64,000 nucleotides of DNA from Chloroflexota bacterium (GCA_029265355.1 JAJUJL010000001.1:248001-312000), one strand, 5' to 3'. Positions 25,932 to 34,928 are shown, counted from the first letter of the stretch. Notes: generated by a model from the letters alone, not told the origin. Program-made: numbers and translations.

Positions 25932-27107
25932 TTACTGCGCCAAGATCTCGAATGCGGCCGCAGCCATCAATGCGGCGCCATGAACCAAGGCTCGTTCATC
26001 GAAGTCGAAGCGCGGGTGATGGTGCGCAGCATCCAGGCCCAGTTCGGAGTTTGCAGATCCAACAAAGACGAAGCAGCCAGGAACTTCTTTCATGAAGTAG
26101 GCCATGTCCTCTGATCCCATCGTCCGATTGGCGTGATCTTGCCTGACCAGGGGGAGCGTCTTTGCTGCTGCTTGCCGGACGAATTCGGTCACATGAGCGT
26201 CATTTGATACAGCCGGCGTCAGAGACTGCAGCTTGATCTCAACACTGCAGCCCAGCGCGCCTGCCACGCCCTCGACCACTTCGCGGAAGCGCTTGAGCAC
26301 CAGCTCTCGCACTTCTGGCTCGAAGGTGCGAATGGTGCCTTTCATCTCTGCGTGTGGGGGAATCACGTTGAACGCTTCCCCTGCTCGCAGGCTGGTTACG
26401 CTGATCACGGCAGCCTGCAGTGGGGAGACATTGCGCGCCGCGATTGACTGCAGAGCGGTGATAATTTGTGCGCATGCCAGAACAGGGTCGACGGTCTGAT
26501 GAGGCAACGCGCCATGCCCGCCCTTGCCCTTGACGCGAATCTCAAATATTTCCGAAGCTGCCATCACCGGGCCGCTGGCAAGCCCCAACCAACCCAACGG
26601 CTTCTCATTCCACAGGTGCAAGCCAAGGGTATATCTTGGGGCAGGGTCGCGCAGCGCGCCATCGGCAATCATCGACTCGGCGCCTCCCAGGCCTTCTTCT
26701 GCGGGTTGAAAAACGAACTTCACTGTTCCAGGAAGCTCCTTTGCCCGCTCATGCAGCAACCGCGCCACCGTCAGGCCGATGGCGGTGTGACCGTCGTGAC
26801 CACAGGCGTGCATGACTCCCGGAGTTTGCGAGGCATATTCCGCGCCAGTCTCTTCAACGATCGGCAGGGCATCCATATCGAAACGCATCATCAAGACCGG
26901 ATCTGGTCGATTGCCTTCCAGAAGCGCTACAACCCCTGTTTTCCCAATTCCGGTAGTCACTTCCAGGCCCAATTCCTGCAGTTCGCGCGCTACAATCCCG
27001 GCTGTGCGAACTTCTTGAAATCCCAATTCGGGATGGCGGTGAAAATCCCGGCGTAACTGTTGTGTATAGGAAAAAAGTTTTTGCGCTGCCGAATATAGAT
27101 CGTCCAT
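25932..27107 (-). CDS. M20-family amidohydrolase (hippurate/N-acyl amino acid hydrolase type)
   Basis: 391 residues. The metal centre is visible: HACGHDGHT (H100, C102, H104), QPAEEG with the catalytic Glu pair, and a His near the C-terminus (LDAAHHHPRFDFDE). These enzymes cleave N-acylated amino acids or indole-acetyl-amino acid conjugates. The 391-residue length and the Cys ligand place it in the M20D-type amidohydrolases. The exact substrate is unknown. RicT lies 11 bases upstream and the BtuF-like gene four bases downstream. Confidence 0.88.
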   Translation of the reverse strand: MDDLYSAAQKLFSYTQQLRRDFHRHPELGFQEVRTAGIVARELQELGLEVTTGIGKTGVVALLEGNRPDPVLMMRFDMDALPIVEETGAEYASQTPGVMHACGHDGHTAIGLTVARLLHERAKELPGTVKFVFQPAEEGLGGAESMIADGALRDPAPRYTLGLHLWNEKPLGWLGLASGPVMAASEIFEIRVKGKGGHGALPHQTVDPVLACAQIITALQSIAARNVSPLQAAVISVTSLRAGEAFNVIPPHAEMKGTIRTFEPEVRELVLKRFREVVEGVAGALGCSVEIKLQSLTPAVSNDAHVTEFVRQAAAKTLPLVRQDHANRTMGSEDMAYFMKEVPGCFVFVGSANSELGLDAAHHHPRFDFDERALVHGAALMAAAAFEILAQ

Positions 27108-27118
27108 CTTTCTACCTT

Positions 27119-28105
27119 TTAATTATTTCCGCGACGTTTCTTTCTTCTCGAAGATCGCTTCTGCTGTCTTGGCGCTGGCTCTGCAGGTTGTTCGGCTTTC
27201 TGCTCGGGCTTCACTTTACCACAATCGCACTCCCCACCCTCATGCTTATCACACGGCGCCTGGGCTTTCTGCCTGAGCGCCTGCAATTCATCATAGGGCT
27301 GGACATCAGCATGTGGATACTCCTGGCGGACGCCTGAATTCAGTTCCACCAACACAGACATCTTCAGCGGGAAAATATCGATCACTTTCCCCTCGCCTCC
27401 AGGGGTCTCCACCATTTTTCCCCGTTTGGGCAGGGATTTGCGAGCTTCCACGTATTGTTCGTATTCATATACCAGGCAGCAGCGCAATCGCCCACACATA
27501 CCCGTGATTTCGGTCGGGGTCAATGAGATGCCTTGTTCTTTGGCCATCTTAATTGAAATCGGGCTGAACTCGGTCAAAAACATTGAACAGCAGCGGGTTT
27601 CTAAACCGCACGCACCCATGCCGCCGAGGATCTTGGCCACATCGCGTGGGCCAATCTGACGCATCTCTACCTGGGCGCGAGGATAGATGCGCTGCATCAT
27701 GCTGCGCAGCTTCTTCAGATCAACTTTACCCTCAGTCTCGGTGCTATAAAGGAAAGAGAGTCGGCTGCCATCGAAGCTGTACTCAGCAGCGACGATCTTG
27801 ACTCCGTCCAGCTTGAGCTCAGCGGCCTTCGCCCGGCAATTGACCATAGCCTCGATTTCTTTTTGCTGCCAGGATTGACGGAGCACCAGGTCGCGAGGCG
27901 TTGCCGGGCGGATGATCGGTTTCCAACTGCCCTCGGGCGGCCTGGGTGGATCTTGCAGGATCTGCACAATCTCACCCAACTGCCGTCCGCGGCTGGTTTC
28001 AACGACAGCGAAGTCACCGATCTTGACATCCGGAGACTGAGAAGCGTCAAAATGATATACCTTACCAATCTTCTGAAAACGTACACCGACAACGAAAGGT
28101 TGCAT
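27119..28105 (-). CDS. ricT: PSP1 domain protein RicT (YaaT)
   Basis: 328 residues. The conserved core has the two Cys clusters that bind Fe-S in the Ric complex: GACGLETRCCSMFL (C166, C172, C173) and GMCGRLRCCLVYE (C204, C209, C210). In Bacillus RicT works with RicA and RicF to assist RNase Y in mRNA processing. Neither partner is visible here. The C-terminal 60 residues are a Cys-containing, then Lys/Arg-rich tail not typical of the Bacillus protein. Mrp, an Fe-S carrier, lies immediately upstream. Confidence 0.9.
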   Translation of the reverse strand: MQPFVVGVRFQKIGKVYHFDASQSPDVKIGDFAVVETSRGRQLGEIVQILQDPPRPPEGSWKPIIRPATPRDLVLRQSWQQKEIEAMVNCRAKAAELKLDGVKIVAAEYSFDGSRLSFLYSTETEGKVDLKKLRSMMQRIYPRAQVEMRQIGPRDVAKILGGMGACGLETRCCSMFLTEFSPISIKMAKEQGISLTPTEITGMCGRLRCCLVYEYEQYVEARKSLPKRGKMVETPGGEGKVIDIFPLKMSVLVELNSGVRQEYPHADVQPYDELQALRQKAQAPCDKHEGGECDCGKVKPEQKAEQPAEPAPRQQKRSSRRKKRRGNN

Positions 28106-28178
28106 AATCCCTACTTTTAAATCAGAAAACAGTCTCTAAGGTCATTATACACGCCTTTTGGACTGCTTTCTGGGGGGT

Positions 28179-29261
28179 TTAGCCGATTAAGTTGATGGGT
28201 ATGAAGCTGGATTGATTCACAGCAGCCACAGAGATCCTGGCTGCCAGCTCACGGGCAATCTGGGCCAACGCCTGGGCTACCGGCGATTCCGGATTGGAGA
28301 TGGTCACGGGGACGCCGCTATCACCACCGGCGCGAACTGCCGGGTCCATCGGTATCGCGCCGAGGAAGGGCACACCCGCTTCGGCTGCCAGACGTTCACC
28401 ACCACCCGAGCCAAATATGTCCATGCGGCTGCCATCTGGCAACTCCAGGTAGCTCATATTCTCCACCACGCCAAAGACATGCACATCCAATTGGCGGAAC
28501 ATCTCCAGGCCGCGGCGAGCGTCATCCAAAGAGACCTGCTGCGGCAATGTGACAATGACACCACCGCTCAGCGGGAGCGATTGGGCCAGGCTCAAGCCCG
28601 CATCCCCTGTCCCGGGGGGCAAGTCAACGATCAAATAATCCAGCTCGCCCCAATTCACATCCGTCAAGAATTGGCGGATTGCGGAGTGCAACATTGGGCC
28701 GCGCCAGATCAGCGGTTGATCGGGTTTGACCAGGAAGCCAATGGACATGATCTTGACCCCATAAGCTTCTGCTGGCACCAGCTTATTATTTTGCGGAGCG
28801 GGTAGCCGATCTACGCCCATCATGGTAGGCACATTCGGCCCGTAGATATCGGCATCCAGCAAGCCAACCCGGGCGCCATCTTTGGCAAGCACTGTAGCAA
28901 TGTTTACAGCCACGGTGCTCTTGCCCACACCGCCCTTCCCCGAGGCGACCGCGATGGCGTTGCGAATTGGCAGTTCCAAAAGTCCGCGCGATCGTCCGTC
29001 ATTGGGCACGTTGGCATCCAACTTGACATCTACGGCAGCAACCCCCGGCAACGCCAACACGGCCTCGCGCGCCTCACGCTCGATGCGGGATTTTAGCGGG
29101 CAGGCTGGCGTGGTCAACATCACCGTAAATCCGACCCGGTCCCCCTGGATCTTGATGTCACGGATCATATTGAGCGTGACCAAATCTTTGTGCAATTCTG
29201 GTTCCTGGACTTTTCCAAGCGCCGTCAATATCTGTTGTTCACTAACCACAGGTTTTCCCAT
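28179..29261 (-). CDS. Mrp/ApbC-type P-loop Fe-S carrier ATPase with MIP18 domain
   Basis: 360 residues. An N-terminal MIP18/DUF59 domain (about 8-85) precedes the ATPase with the deviant Walker [10 protein letters not shown] at 108-116. Family members carry [4Fe-4S] clusters to apoproteins. The CxxC that bridges the cluster in many Mrp proteins is not present at the usual place ([17 protein letters not shown]), so cluster binding would use other ligands or be absent. Its location directly downstream of complex I genes and the Cys-rich protein suggests service to those Fe-S subunits. Confidence 0.9.
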   Translation of the reverse strand: MGKPVVSEQQILTALGKVQEPELHKDLVTLNMIRDIKIQGDRVGFTVMLTTPACPLKSRIEREAREAVLALPGVAAVDVKLDANVPNDGRSRGLLELPIRNAIAVASGKGGVGKSTVAVNIATVLAKDGARVGLLDADIYGPNVPTMMGVDRLPAPQNNKLVPAEAYGVKIMSIGFLVKPDQPLIWRGPMLHSAIRQFLTDVNWGELDYLIVDLPPGTGDAGLSLAQSLPLSGGVIVTLPQQVSLDDARRGLEMFRQLDVHVFGVVENMSYLELPDGSRMDIFGSGGGERLAAEAGVPFLGAIPMDPAVRAGGDSGVPVTISNPESPVAQALAQIARELAARISVAAVNQSSFIPINLIG

Positions 29262-29270
29262 AATTTCCTT

Positions 29271-29615
29271 TCACACTTTCAATCCACTCTCATCCCTGGT
29301 CGTTAAGTATCGCACGATCTCATGTTTGGCTTGTTCATAAATCTTGAGCAGCTCTTGATCACCGCCTCGAAATCGGCGCAACGACTGCCGGGCGCATGCT
29401 TCGCAACCCTGCAAGGCGCGATAGGAATTGGCATGACAGGTATTACAGCCGCTGATGCGTACCATCATGAGCACAAAGGCAACCCGTTCCAGGCTGTTCT
29501 CCGGAGACTGCTGCACCCTATTGACCAGCTCTTGCCAAGCTTGTCCGCGCTCATTGAGCAGCTCGGGTATCAAGCGCGGCGGGAAAAGCACTTCGAGGTT
29601 GATCGTATCCAGCAT
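29271..29615 (-). CDS. Small protein with two CxxC motifs
   Basis: 114 residues, mostly helical, with no recognised family. Two CxxC pairs (C57/C60 in GCNTCH and C71/C74 in GCEAC) could bind zinc or an Fe-S cluster, or act as thiols. The layout slightly recalls AhpD-like helices but lacks a clear match. It lies nine bases upstream of mrp and 30 bases downstream of nuoI, so it is part of the same operon. A role in cluster handling or redox control of complex I is an inference from position. Confidence 0.75.
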   Translation of the reverse strand: MLDTINLEVLFPPRLIPELLNERGQAWQELVNRVQQSPENSLERVAFVLMMVRISGCNTCHANSYRALQGCEACARQSLRRFRGGDQELLKIYEQAKHEIVRYLTTRDESGLKV

Positions 29616-29645
29616 ACTCCACCGCCAGGTCTAAAGACAGCCATG

Positions 29646-30254
29646 CTACCGGGCAGCTTTGCGGGCAGCCTTGGCTGCGGCCTCCTCGGCGCGCGCTTTT
29701 TCCTCGCGGGCGTAGTTCGTTGGTCGAATCGACGCGTAGTAAGAGACAGGCTTGGAAAGCCTTTCCTTATTATAAATGTTCTTTGCGCGCCGATCGTACA
29801 CCGAAAGTTCGTAATCGTGGTCCATCTTGATTGCATCGAACGGGCAATACTCTGCGCAAAAGCCGCAATTCATGCAGATGTCCACATCAATGTAGAACTC
29901 CGCCGGTTCTGGAATGGGGCGCCCGGTATTGGGATCGTTTGTGCGCACAATCCAGATGCACTGCGGCGGGCAAACTTTTGCACAGATGCCGCAAGAGGTG
30001 CAGCGATCCTGCTTCTCACCATTGGGGCCTTCTTCATACACCAGGAAGGGGATATAGCGAAACTCTTCCGGCGTGATCAGCTTCTCTTCAGGATATTGCA
30101 CCGTGAAAATGCCACGCGTCTTGGCGCTGCTGCGCAATTCCACGCCTTCCCTCGTATAGTAACGCTTGCCCCACCAACGAATATCTTCCAGATAGGTGTC
30201 CACGAACCGCTTGAGGGTGACACCCATGCCTTTGATGATGCCTAATCCATCCAT
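29646..30254 (-). CDS. nuoI: NADH-quinone oxidoreductase subunit I
   Basis: 202 residues with two [4Fe-4S] sites: CTSCGICAKVCP (C85, C88, C91, C95) and CMNCGFCAEYCP (C127, C130, C133, C137), the N6a/N6b clusters that pass electrons toward quinone. The start is ATG at 30254, preceded by GGGAG seven bases upstream; it overlaps the nuoCD region only by its ribosome binding site. The Ala/Lys/Glu-rich C-terminal 25 residues are an extension. Confidence 0.92.
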   Translation of the reverse strand: MDGLGIIKGMGVTLKRFVDTYLEDIRWWGKRYYTREGVELRSSAKTRGIFTVQYPEEKLITPEEFRYIPFLVYEEGPNGEKQDRCTSCGICAKVCPPQCIWIVRTNDPNTGRPIPEPAEFYIDVDICMNCGFCAEYCPFDAIKMDHDYELSVYDRRAKNIYNKERLSKPVSYYASIRPTNYAREEKARAEEAAAKAARKAAR

Positions 30255-30267
30255 TTTCCTGCTCCCG

Positions 30268-32001
30268 TTACCGGTCTGTCTCGCCCAGCACAATATCGAT
30301 CGAACCCAGGATCGCCACCGCATCCGCGATTTTGTCGCCCACAGCCATGGTCTCCAGGGCGGTCAAATTGATGAACGATGGGGCGCGCACATGGTAACGC
30401 CAGGGATTGGCTTTGCCATTGGAGACAATATAGTACCCCAGCTCACCCTTTGGCCCCTCGACACGCCCATAAGATTCGCCAGCAGGCACGCGCACCTGGT
30501 ACTGCGGCTTGCCTTCCTGGATGGGACCTTCGGGCAAATCCCGCACTGCCTGCTGCAAGATGCGCAGGCTCTGGCGCATCTCATCCATGCGAATCAGGTA
30601 GCGGTCATACACATCCCCGTGGTAACGCACCGCCACATCGAACTCGAAACGATCGTAAATGCTGTACGGGTCGGCGCGGCGGATGTCGTATGGCACGCCG
30701 GAAGCGCGCAGCACCGGGCCAGCGGCTGAGTAGGCAATCGCTTGCTCTGGCGTCAGCACGCCAACGCCTTCGCCGCGGGCGCGTATGATCTCGTTGTTGG
30801 TCAGGTAGAGATCCAACTCATCCACCTTGCGCGGCAGGCGATCCACCACCAGGCTGCGGATCTTCTCTAAGACGCCCTCTGGGAGATCGCGAGCCACGCC
30901 GCCGAAGCGGAAGTAATTGCACATCATGCGCGACCCGCTGACCGCTTCAAAGATATCCAGGATCAGCTCTCGTTCCTGGATGGCATACAGCGCAGGTGTG
31001 AAATAGGCTCCCAGGTCATTCAGGAACATGCCGATGGCAAAGATGTGATTGCTGATCCGGGTCAACTCAGCCATGATCACCCGCAAGTACTCGGCCCGCT
31101 CGGGGGGCTTGATGCCCATCAGCTTCTCCACCGCCAGGGCATAGCCAAAGTTGTTGCTCATCGAAGACAGGTAATCCAGCCGATCGGTGAAGGGCATGTT
31201 CTGCAAGAAGGTGTTGCGCTCGCCGATCTTCTCATGGTTGCGGTGCAGGTAGCCCATGACTGGCTTGAGCTTGAGGATCGTCTCGCCATCCAGCGTAACG
31301 ACCATGCGGAATACCCCATGCGTGGAGGGGTGCTGCGGACCAAGGTTGACCACCACATGATCGGTGCGCAGGTTGCTGCCCACGTCCACCGCGCCCATGC
31401 CGGCATACAGGGCTGCTTCGCCCTCTGGCACCCAGCTTTCGGGGTCAAAACCTGCGGGATAATCGACATTTTTCGCAAATGGGTTTTTGTCTTCGATGCG
31501 ATAGACATGCCCGTCAGGCCAGCGACTTTTAAAAGGCTTACCCTCTTCTTCGAAGTAGGCCTCGCGCCAGTCTTTGCGCAGCGGATGACCGGCGAAACCT
31601 TCCCACATCAGGATTCGGCGCAGATCGGGATGCCCTTCGAATTTCACACCCATCAAATCCCAGGCTTCTCGCTCCTGCAATTCAGCGCCCGGATAGACAG
31701 GAACCAGGGAGGGCACGCTCGTATTTTCACGGGGGGCGTCTACTTTGATCACCAGGGAGGGACCGCCGGTGGATTTAAAGAGGTGATACACCACCTCAAT
31801 TTTGTCTTCTGGCAGGTAATCGACGGCAGTGACCGATGACAGGTAATCGTAACCAAACTCGTCTCGCAGGGCAGTCGCCACCTCAACCAGTTTCTCTCGT
31901 TTGACAAGATAGCCTTCGTAGCCCTTGCGCCCGTCCGCTTCGACTGCCTCACCAAAGCGAGTCTTGATGATGTCTTCTGCAACCAGAGTCTGCTCGCTCA
32001 T
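30268..32001 (-). CDS. nuoCD: NADH-quinone oxidoreductase subunit C/D fusion
   Basis: 577 residues. Residues about 1-165 are subunit C ([34 protein letters not shown]) and about 200-577 subunit D ([24 protein letters not shown]), which contributes to the quinone site. The fused form is known in several phyla. It lies between nuoB (nine bases) and nuoI (13 bases). Subunits E, F and G and all membrane subunits are absent from this locus. Confidence 0.93.
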   Translation of the reverse strand: MSEQTLVAEDIIKTRFGEAVEADGRKGYEGYLVKREKLVEVATALRDEFGYDYLSSVTAVDYLPEDKIEVVYHLFKSTGGPSLVIKVDAPRENTSVPSLVPVYPGAELQEREAWDLMGVKFEGHPDLRRILMWEGFAGHPLRKDWREAYFEEEGKPFKSRWPDGHVYRIEDKNPFAKNVDYPAGFDPESWVPEGEAALYAGMGAVDVGSNLRTDHVVVNLGPQHPSTHGVFRMVVTLDGETILKLKPVMGYLHRNHEKIGERNTFLQNMPFTDRLDYLSSMSNNFGYALAVEKLMGIKPPERAEYLRVIMAELTRISNHIFAIGMFLNDLGAYFTPALYAIQERELILDIFEAVSGSRMMCNYFRFGGVARDLPEGVLEKIRSLVVDRLPRKVDELDLYLTNNEIIRARGEGVGVLTPEQAIAYSAAGPVLRASGVPYDIRRADPYSIYDRFEFDVAVRYHGDVYDRYLIRMDEMRQSLRILQQAVRDLPEGPIQEGKPQYQVRVPAGESYGRVEGPKGELGYYIVSNGKANPWRYHVRAPSFINLTALETMAVGDKIADAVAILGSIDIVLGETDR

Positions 32002-32010
32002 ACATTCCTC

Positions 32011-32673
32011 CTAAGCGGTCGGCGCAGCAGCCGTTTCGGCCGCAGCCTGTTCTTTTTGGAGTTTTTCCGCAGCTACTTTGCGGATCAGTTCATATTCACG
32101 CGGGTCCATAATATCCGGTCCCAAGACCGGTACGGGAACGACCTCTGTGCCTTCCTTCTGGTACCAGCGCACGCTCTTGATGGATTGAGCATCGATCCGC
32201 TTCTGCAGCGTGATCAGCCCGTGCAACAGCGCCTGCGGAGTGGGAGGGCAGCCAGGAATATAGACATCCACAGGAATGTAGTTATCTACACCGGAAACCA
32301 CATTGTATCCCTCTTTGAACGGTCCGCCACCCGAAGCGCAAGCGCCCATCGCCACCACATACTTGGGCTCTGGCATCTGGTTGTACAAGCGCACAATCTG
32401 GGGGATCATCTTCTTGGTCACCGTCCCCGAGACGATCATCAAGTCCGCCTGGCGGGGGCTGGGGCGCATCACTTCCATACCGAAACGGGCAAAATCGTAG
32501 CGGCTGGCAGCGGTGCAGATCATCTCGATGGCGCAGCACGCCAGGCCAAACATCATTGGCCAGATGGATGAGCGCCGGCCCCAGTTGTAGATCTTGTCCA
32601 GCGTGGTGATGGCGACCTGCCCTTGCATCTCCGGTGGGATGTCGTAACCGGGTGTGTTGAACTCATTGCTCAT
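32011..32673 (-). CDS. nuoB: NADH-quinone oxidoreductase subunit B
   Basis: 220 residues. It holds cluster N2: Cys46-Cys47 in GLACCAIEM, Cys112 in GACASGGG and Cys142 in PGCPPTP. The ATG at 32673 overlaps the iscX stop (ATGA) and follows GAGGAGGT, so it is preferred over a GTG 24 bases upstream. The Ala/Glu-rich C-terminus is a lineage-specific tail. Confidence 0.94.
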   Translation of the reverse strand: MSNEFNTPGYDIPPEMQGQVAITTLDKIYNWGRRSSIWPMMFGLACCAIEMICTAASRYDFARFGMEVMRPSPRQADLMIVSGTVTKKMIPQIVRLYNQMPEPKYVVAMGACASGGGPFKEGYNVVSGVDNYIPVDVYIPGCPPTPQALLHGLITLQKRIDAQSIKSVRWYQKEGTEVVPVPVLGPDIMDPREYELIRKVAAEKLQKEQAAAETAAAPTA

Positions 32674-32882
32674 TGAGAATTTACCTCCTCGAACCACTCC
32701 AGATAAATGGCTGACAGGATGGCATCGTTGGCCAGTTCCGGGTCATCCTGGAACTCTGGGAGAGCCTTGGTCCATTCATAGATCATGCCCAACGAAACCG
32801 ATTCCAGGTTCACCTGGGGATGCAGCTCCCGTAAAGCACGGGCGATGGCATATGAGTCATCCCATGTCAGAACATCGCTCAT
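32670..32882 (-). CDS. iscX: IscX-like Fe-S assembly accessory protein
   Basis: 70 residues, the usual IscX size: [30 protein letters not shown] and a D-D-P-E-L-A-N-D run followed by [13 protein letters not shown]. IscX binds iron and the desulfurase IscS and modulates cluster assembly. Outside the isc operon this is an uncommon position: it heads a complex I operon. Expression starts from a consensus promoter 30 bases upstream, and nuoB overlaps its stop codon. Confidence 0.88.
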   Translation of the reverse strand: MSDVLTWDDSYAIARALRELHPQVNLESVSLGMIYEWTKALPEFQDDPELANDAILSAIYLEWFEEVNSQ

Positions 32883-32887
32883 GATCA

Positions 32888-32904
32888 GCTCGCTCCCAGC
32901 GAGC
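32888..32904. promoter_or_regulatory. Hairpin at the 5' end of the iscX-nuo transcript
   Basis: GCTCGCT and AGCGAGC are separated by three bases (17-base hairpin). It starts at the predicted transcript start and contains the only GGAG-like sequence before the iscX ATG, so it may protect the mRNA or mask the ribosome binding site. Confidence 0.5.
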
Positions 32905-32911
32905 CCTATCT

Positions 32912-32939
32912 ATTATACTGCCTTAATGGTCGCTGTCAA
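32912..32939 (-). promoter_or_regulatory. Consensus sigma-70 promoter of the iscX-nuo operon
   Basis: On the minus strand: TTGACA (32939-32934), a 16-base spacer and TATAAT (32917-32912). Both hexamers are perfect. Confidence 0.88.
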
Positions 32940-32946
32940 CCGTTAT

Positions 32947-32960
32947 ATATATCGATATAT
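32947..32960. promoter_or_regulatory. Palindrome between the divergent iscX and SufR-like promoters
   Basis: ATATATCGATATAT, a perfect 14-bp palindrome. It lies seven bases upstream of the iscX -35 and abuts the -35 of the opposite gene. A regulator bound here could act on both promoters; the divergently encoded SufR-like protein is the obvious candidate. Confidence 0.6.
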
Positions 32961-32961
32961 C

Positions 32962-32999
32962 TTTACATAATTCGTCGGGTCGTTTACAATCACCTCGTG
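32962..32999 (+). promoter_or_regulatory. Promoter of the SufR-like gene, leaderless GTG start
   Basis: TTTACA at 32962-32967, 17-base spacer, TACAAT at 32985-32990, then GTG at 32997 only six bases later. No ribosome binding site fits in between, which predicts a leaderless mRNA. Confidence 0.65.
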
Positions 33000-33650
33000 A
33001 AAACGATTCGCCAGCGCATCCTCGGATTGCTCGAAGCGCAGCGCCAGGCCACCGCGGCCGAAATCGCCCGCGCCTTGGGGCTTCCCGCTGCCAACGTGCG
33101 CTATCACTTGAAAATCCTGGAAGACGAAGGCGCCCTCCAGGTGATTGGTAACCGCCGCCCACCGGGACGCGGCCGGCCCAAGCGCATCTACGCCACCAGC
33201 CGACAGGCCGCGATGCACAACTATGACCTGCTCTGCTCGGTGCTGCTCAGCCAAAATCTGGAAAGCCTTGCCGCGGACGAGGTGCCGCATTTCCTGCACC
33301 AGACCGCTGAGCGTTTGCTGCAGACCAGCTCTGCTGCGGAGGACAGTCGCCCTTCGCTTGAGCCGGTCGCTGGCCCACCCTCGATCTCGGGCAAAGCGCT
33401 GGCCTCCCGCCTGGTTGCTGCCGTGCAGCGGCTAAACCAGCTCCATTACCAGGCCCGCTGGGAAGCGCATCCAACCGCGCCGCGCATCATCTTCGCCCAC
33501 TGCCCATTCCGGAAGTTGGTGGAGCGGCACCCCCAACTTTGCCAGCTCGACGCTGCCATGCTGCACAGCTTGCTGAACGCACCGGTTGTCCAGCTCGAAA
33601 AATTGGCTCAAGATCGCCGCGGCATGGTGCGCTGCGTCTTCAGCCTGTGA
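32997..33650 (+). CDS. SufR-like winged-helix repressor with Cys cluster
   Basis: 217 residues. Residues 1-65 are a winged helix (AEIARALGLPAANVRYHLKIL, wing with RRPPGRGRPKRIY). The C-terminal module carries HCPFRKLVERHPQLC (C169 and C182) and a final C213 in VRCVFSL, the spacing seen in SufR-type regulators that sense [4Fe-4S] status. The middle segment (about 105-135) is low-complexity. It is divergent from iscX-nuoB-nuoCD-nuoI, a set of genes for Fe-S proteins, which fits an Fe-S-responsive regulator. Target and cofactor are inferred. Confidence 0.75.
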   Translation: MKTIRQRILGLLEAQRQATAAEIARALGLPAANVRYHLKILEDEGALQVIGNRRPPGRGRPKRIYATSRQAAMHNYDLLCSVLLSQNLESLAADEVPHFLHQTAERLLQTSSAAEDSRPSLEPVAGPPSISGKALASRLVAAVQRLNQLHYQARWEAHPTAPRIIFAHCPFRKLVERHPQLCQLDAAMLHSLLNAPVVQLEKLAQDRRGMVRCVFSL

Positions 33651-33751
33651 TCACCATTCTGCCCAGAGCCAGGTATCTCACCCGGCGCGGCAGAGCCTCT
33701 ACACCGCCTTCGGCAAGACAGCTCCGCGAAGCCTGTGTGTGAACAACCCTC

Positions 33752-34729
33752 TCATCCCTTGCAGCTCAAGCTGGCTTTGTACTGTTCCCGTTCCGGTAAA
33801 ATCCGTTCCGGAGATCGCCCCGCGACATTGAGCTGCGCCAACGCCGGGTATCGCTCGCTGAGCTGCGTCAGAAACGCGCGGCTGACCGGCTTGAGCACAC
33901 CATCCTCCGCCCAAACCAGCTTGAGCGTGCGGCGCAGACCTTTTTCTTGGATGGGTATGGCGCGCAGCTTGTGCTGGCTGATGTCCTGCAGCGCCAGGTC
34001 TGGCAAAATGGCCGCCCCCATACCGCTGGCAACCGCTTGCTTGATCGCCTCAGGGTTATCAAAATCAGCAATGACCCTGGGCGCCACCCCGTGCTGCTGC
34101 AGCACCTGGTCGATCCAGACCCGCGTTTGCGAGCCCGGCGGGCGGGTGATGAAGGCCTCTCCATCCAGGTCGCGCAACGAGATCGACGTGCGCCCCCAAA
34201 AGCGGTGCCCCGCACCGACGACCACCAGCAACTCCAACTCCTGTAGCGCCAGGGTGTTGATCCTTGCCGCCGGCTGTAGTTCGCCCTCCACGAAGCCCAG
34301 GTCCAGCTTGCCAGCCAGAAGATCGGTCGTGATGTTAGGCGTGGTATCTGTGCGCAGCAAAATCCCCAATCCGGGGAAGCGCTGGTGAAAATCCTGTATC
34401 CAGGCCGGCAGCAGGTAGACGCTGGCGGAGGGCGTGGCGCCGATGGCGATGTTGCCCTGCTCCAGTCGCTCCAGGCTGACCAGCGCTTGCTCAGCTTCGC
34501 TCACCAGGCGCAGGATGCAGCGCGTGTAATCCAAGAGTATCTCGCCCGCCGCAGTCAGTTTGACGCCGCGCGAAGTGCGCTCGAATAGCGTTTTTTGCAC
34601 CCCGCTTTCCAGGTCGCGCACATGCTGGCTGACCGCTGGCTGGGTGAGGCGCAGGCGCGCAGCAGCCTTGCTGAAGCTGCCTTCTATCGCCACAGAATTG
34701 AAAATCTCTAACTTGTACAGGCTAAGCAT
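33752..34729 (-). CDS. LysR-family transcriptional regulator
   Basis: 325 residues. The N-terminal winged helix (FNSVAIEGSFSKAAARLRL, then TQPAVSQHVRDLE) is followed by a type 2 periplasmic-binding-like effector domain from about residue 90. It resembles the CysB/CysR-like branch often tied to sulfur or carbon metabolism. It is divergent from the persulfide dioxygenase-rhodanese gene with a 199-bp gap holding two inverted repeats, the standard LysR arrangement, so it probably controls the sulfur genes in response to a small metabolite. Confidence 0.88.
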   Translation of the reverse strand: MLSLYKLEIFNSVAIEGSFSKAAARLRLTQPAVSQHVRDLESGVQKTLFERTSRGVKLTAAGEILLDYTRCILRLVSEAEQALVSLERLEQGNIAIGATPSASVYLLPAWIQDFHQRFPGLGILLRTDTTPNITTDLLAGKLDLGFVEGELQPAARINTLALQELELLVVVGAGHRFWGRTSISLRDLDGEAFITRPPGSQTRVWIDQVLQQHGVAPRVIADFDNPEAIKQAVASGMGAAILPDLALQDISQHKLRAIPIQEKGLRRTLKLVWAEDGVLKPVSRAFLTQLSERYPALAQLNVAGRSPERILPEREQYKASLSCKG

Positions 34730-34752
34730 GCTGACCTCTGCATCAGGAGAGA

Positions 34753-34770
34753 TATAAGTTTTCGCTTATA
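34753..34770. promoter_or_regulatory. Inverted repeat at the LysR gene promoter
   Basis: TATAAG and CTTATA separated by six bases, 24 bases upstream of the LysR ATG. It fits the dyad spacing of LysR sites (T-N11-A type) and may be the autoregulatory site. Confidence 0.5.
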
Positions 34771-34808
34771 CCTATTATAAAGGATTCGGGGCTTGTCGCC
34801 GCGCACAA

Positions 34809-34844
34809 ATAAGACTATTATTCCTACCAGATTGGTAGTCTTAT
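34809..34844. promoter_or_regulatory. Nested inverted repeats upstream of the persulfide dioxygenase gene
   Basis: Outer arms ATAAGACTA (34809-34817) and TAGTCTTAT (34836-34844) are a perfect 9-bp dyad. An inner dyad CTACCA (34824-34829) and TGGTAG (34833-34838) overlaps the right arm. The two structures are mutually exclusive. This could be an activator site or a switchable leader. Confidence 0.55.
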
Positions 34845-34928
34845 CAGTGTTATCGGGAAGTGATCTGGGGAGACTGCGCTGGCGCTGCCCGCTCAGTCTC
34901 CCTGGTCAAATCCACAAAGGAGATTGAC

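Noticed and set aside
30255-30323. N-terminal extension of NuoI
   Set aside because: It overlaps the end of nuoCD; the ATG at 30254 has GGGAG and matches the usual NuoI start.
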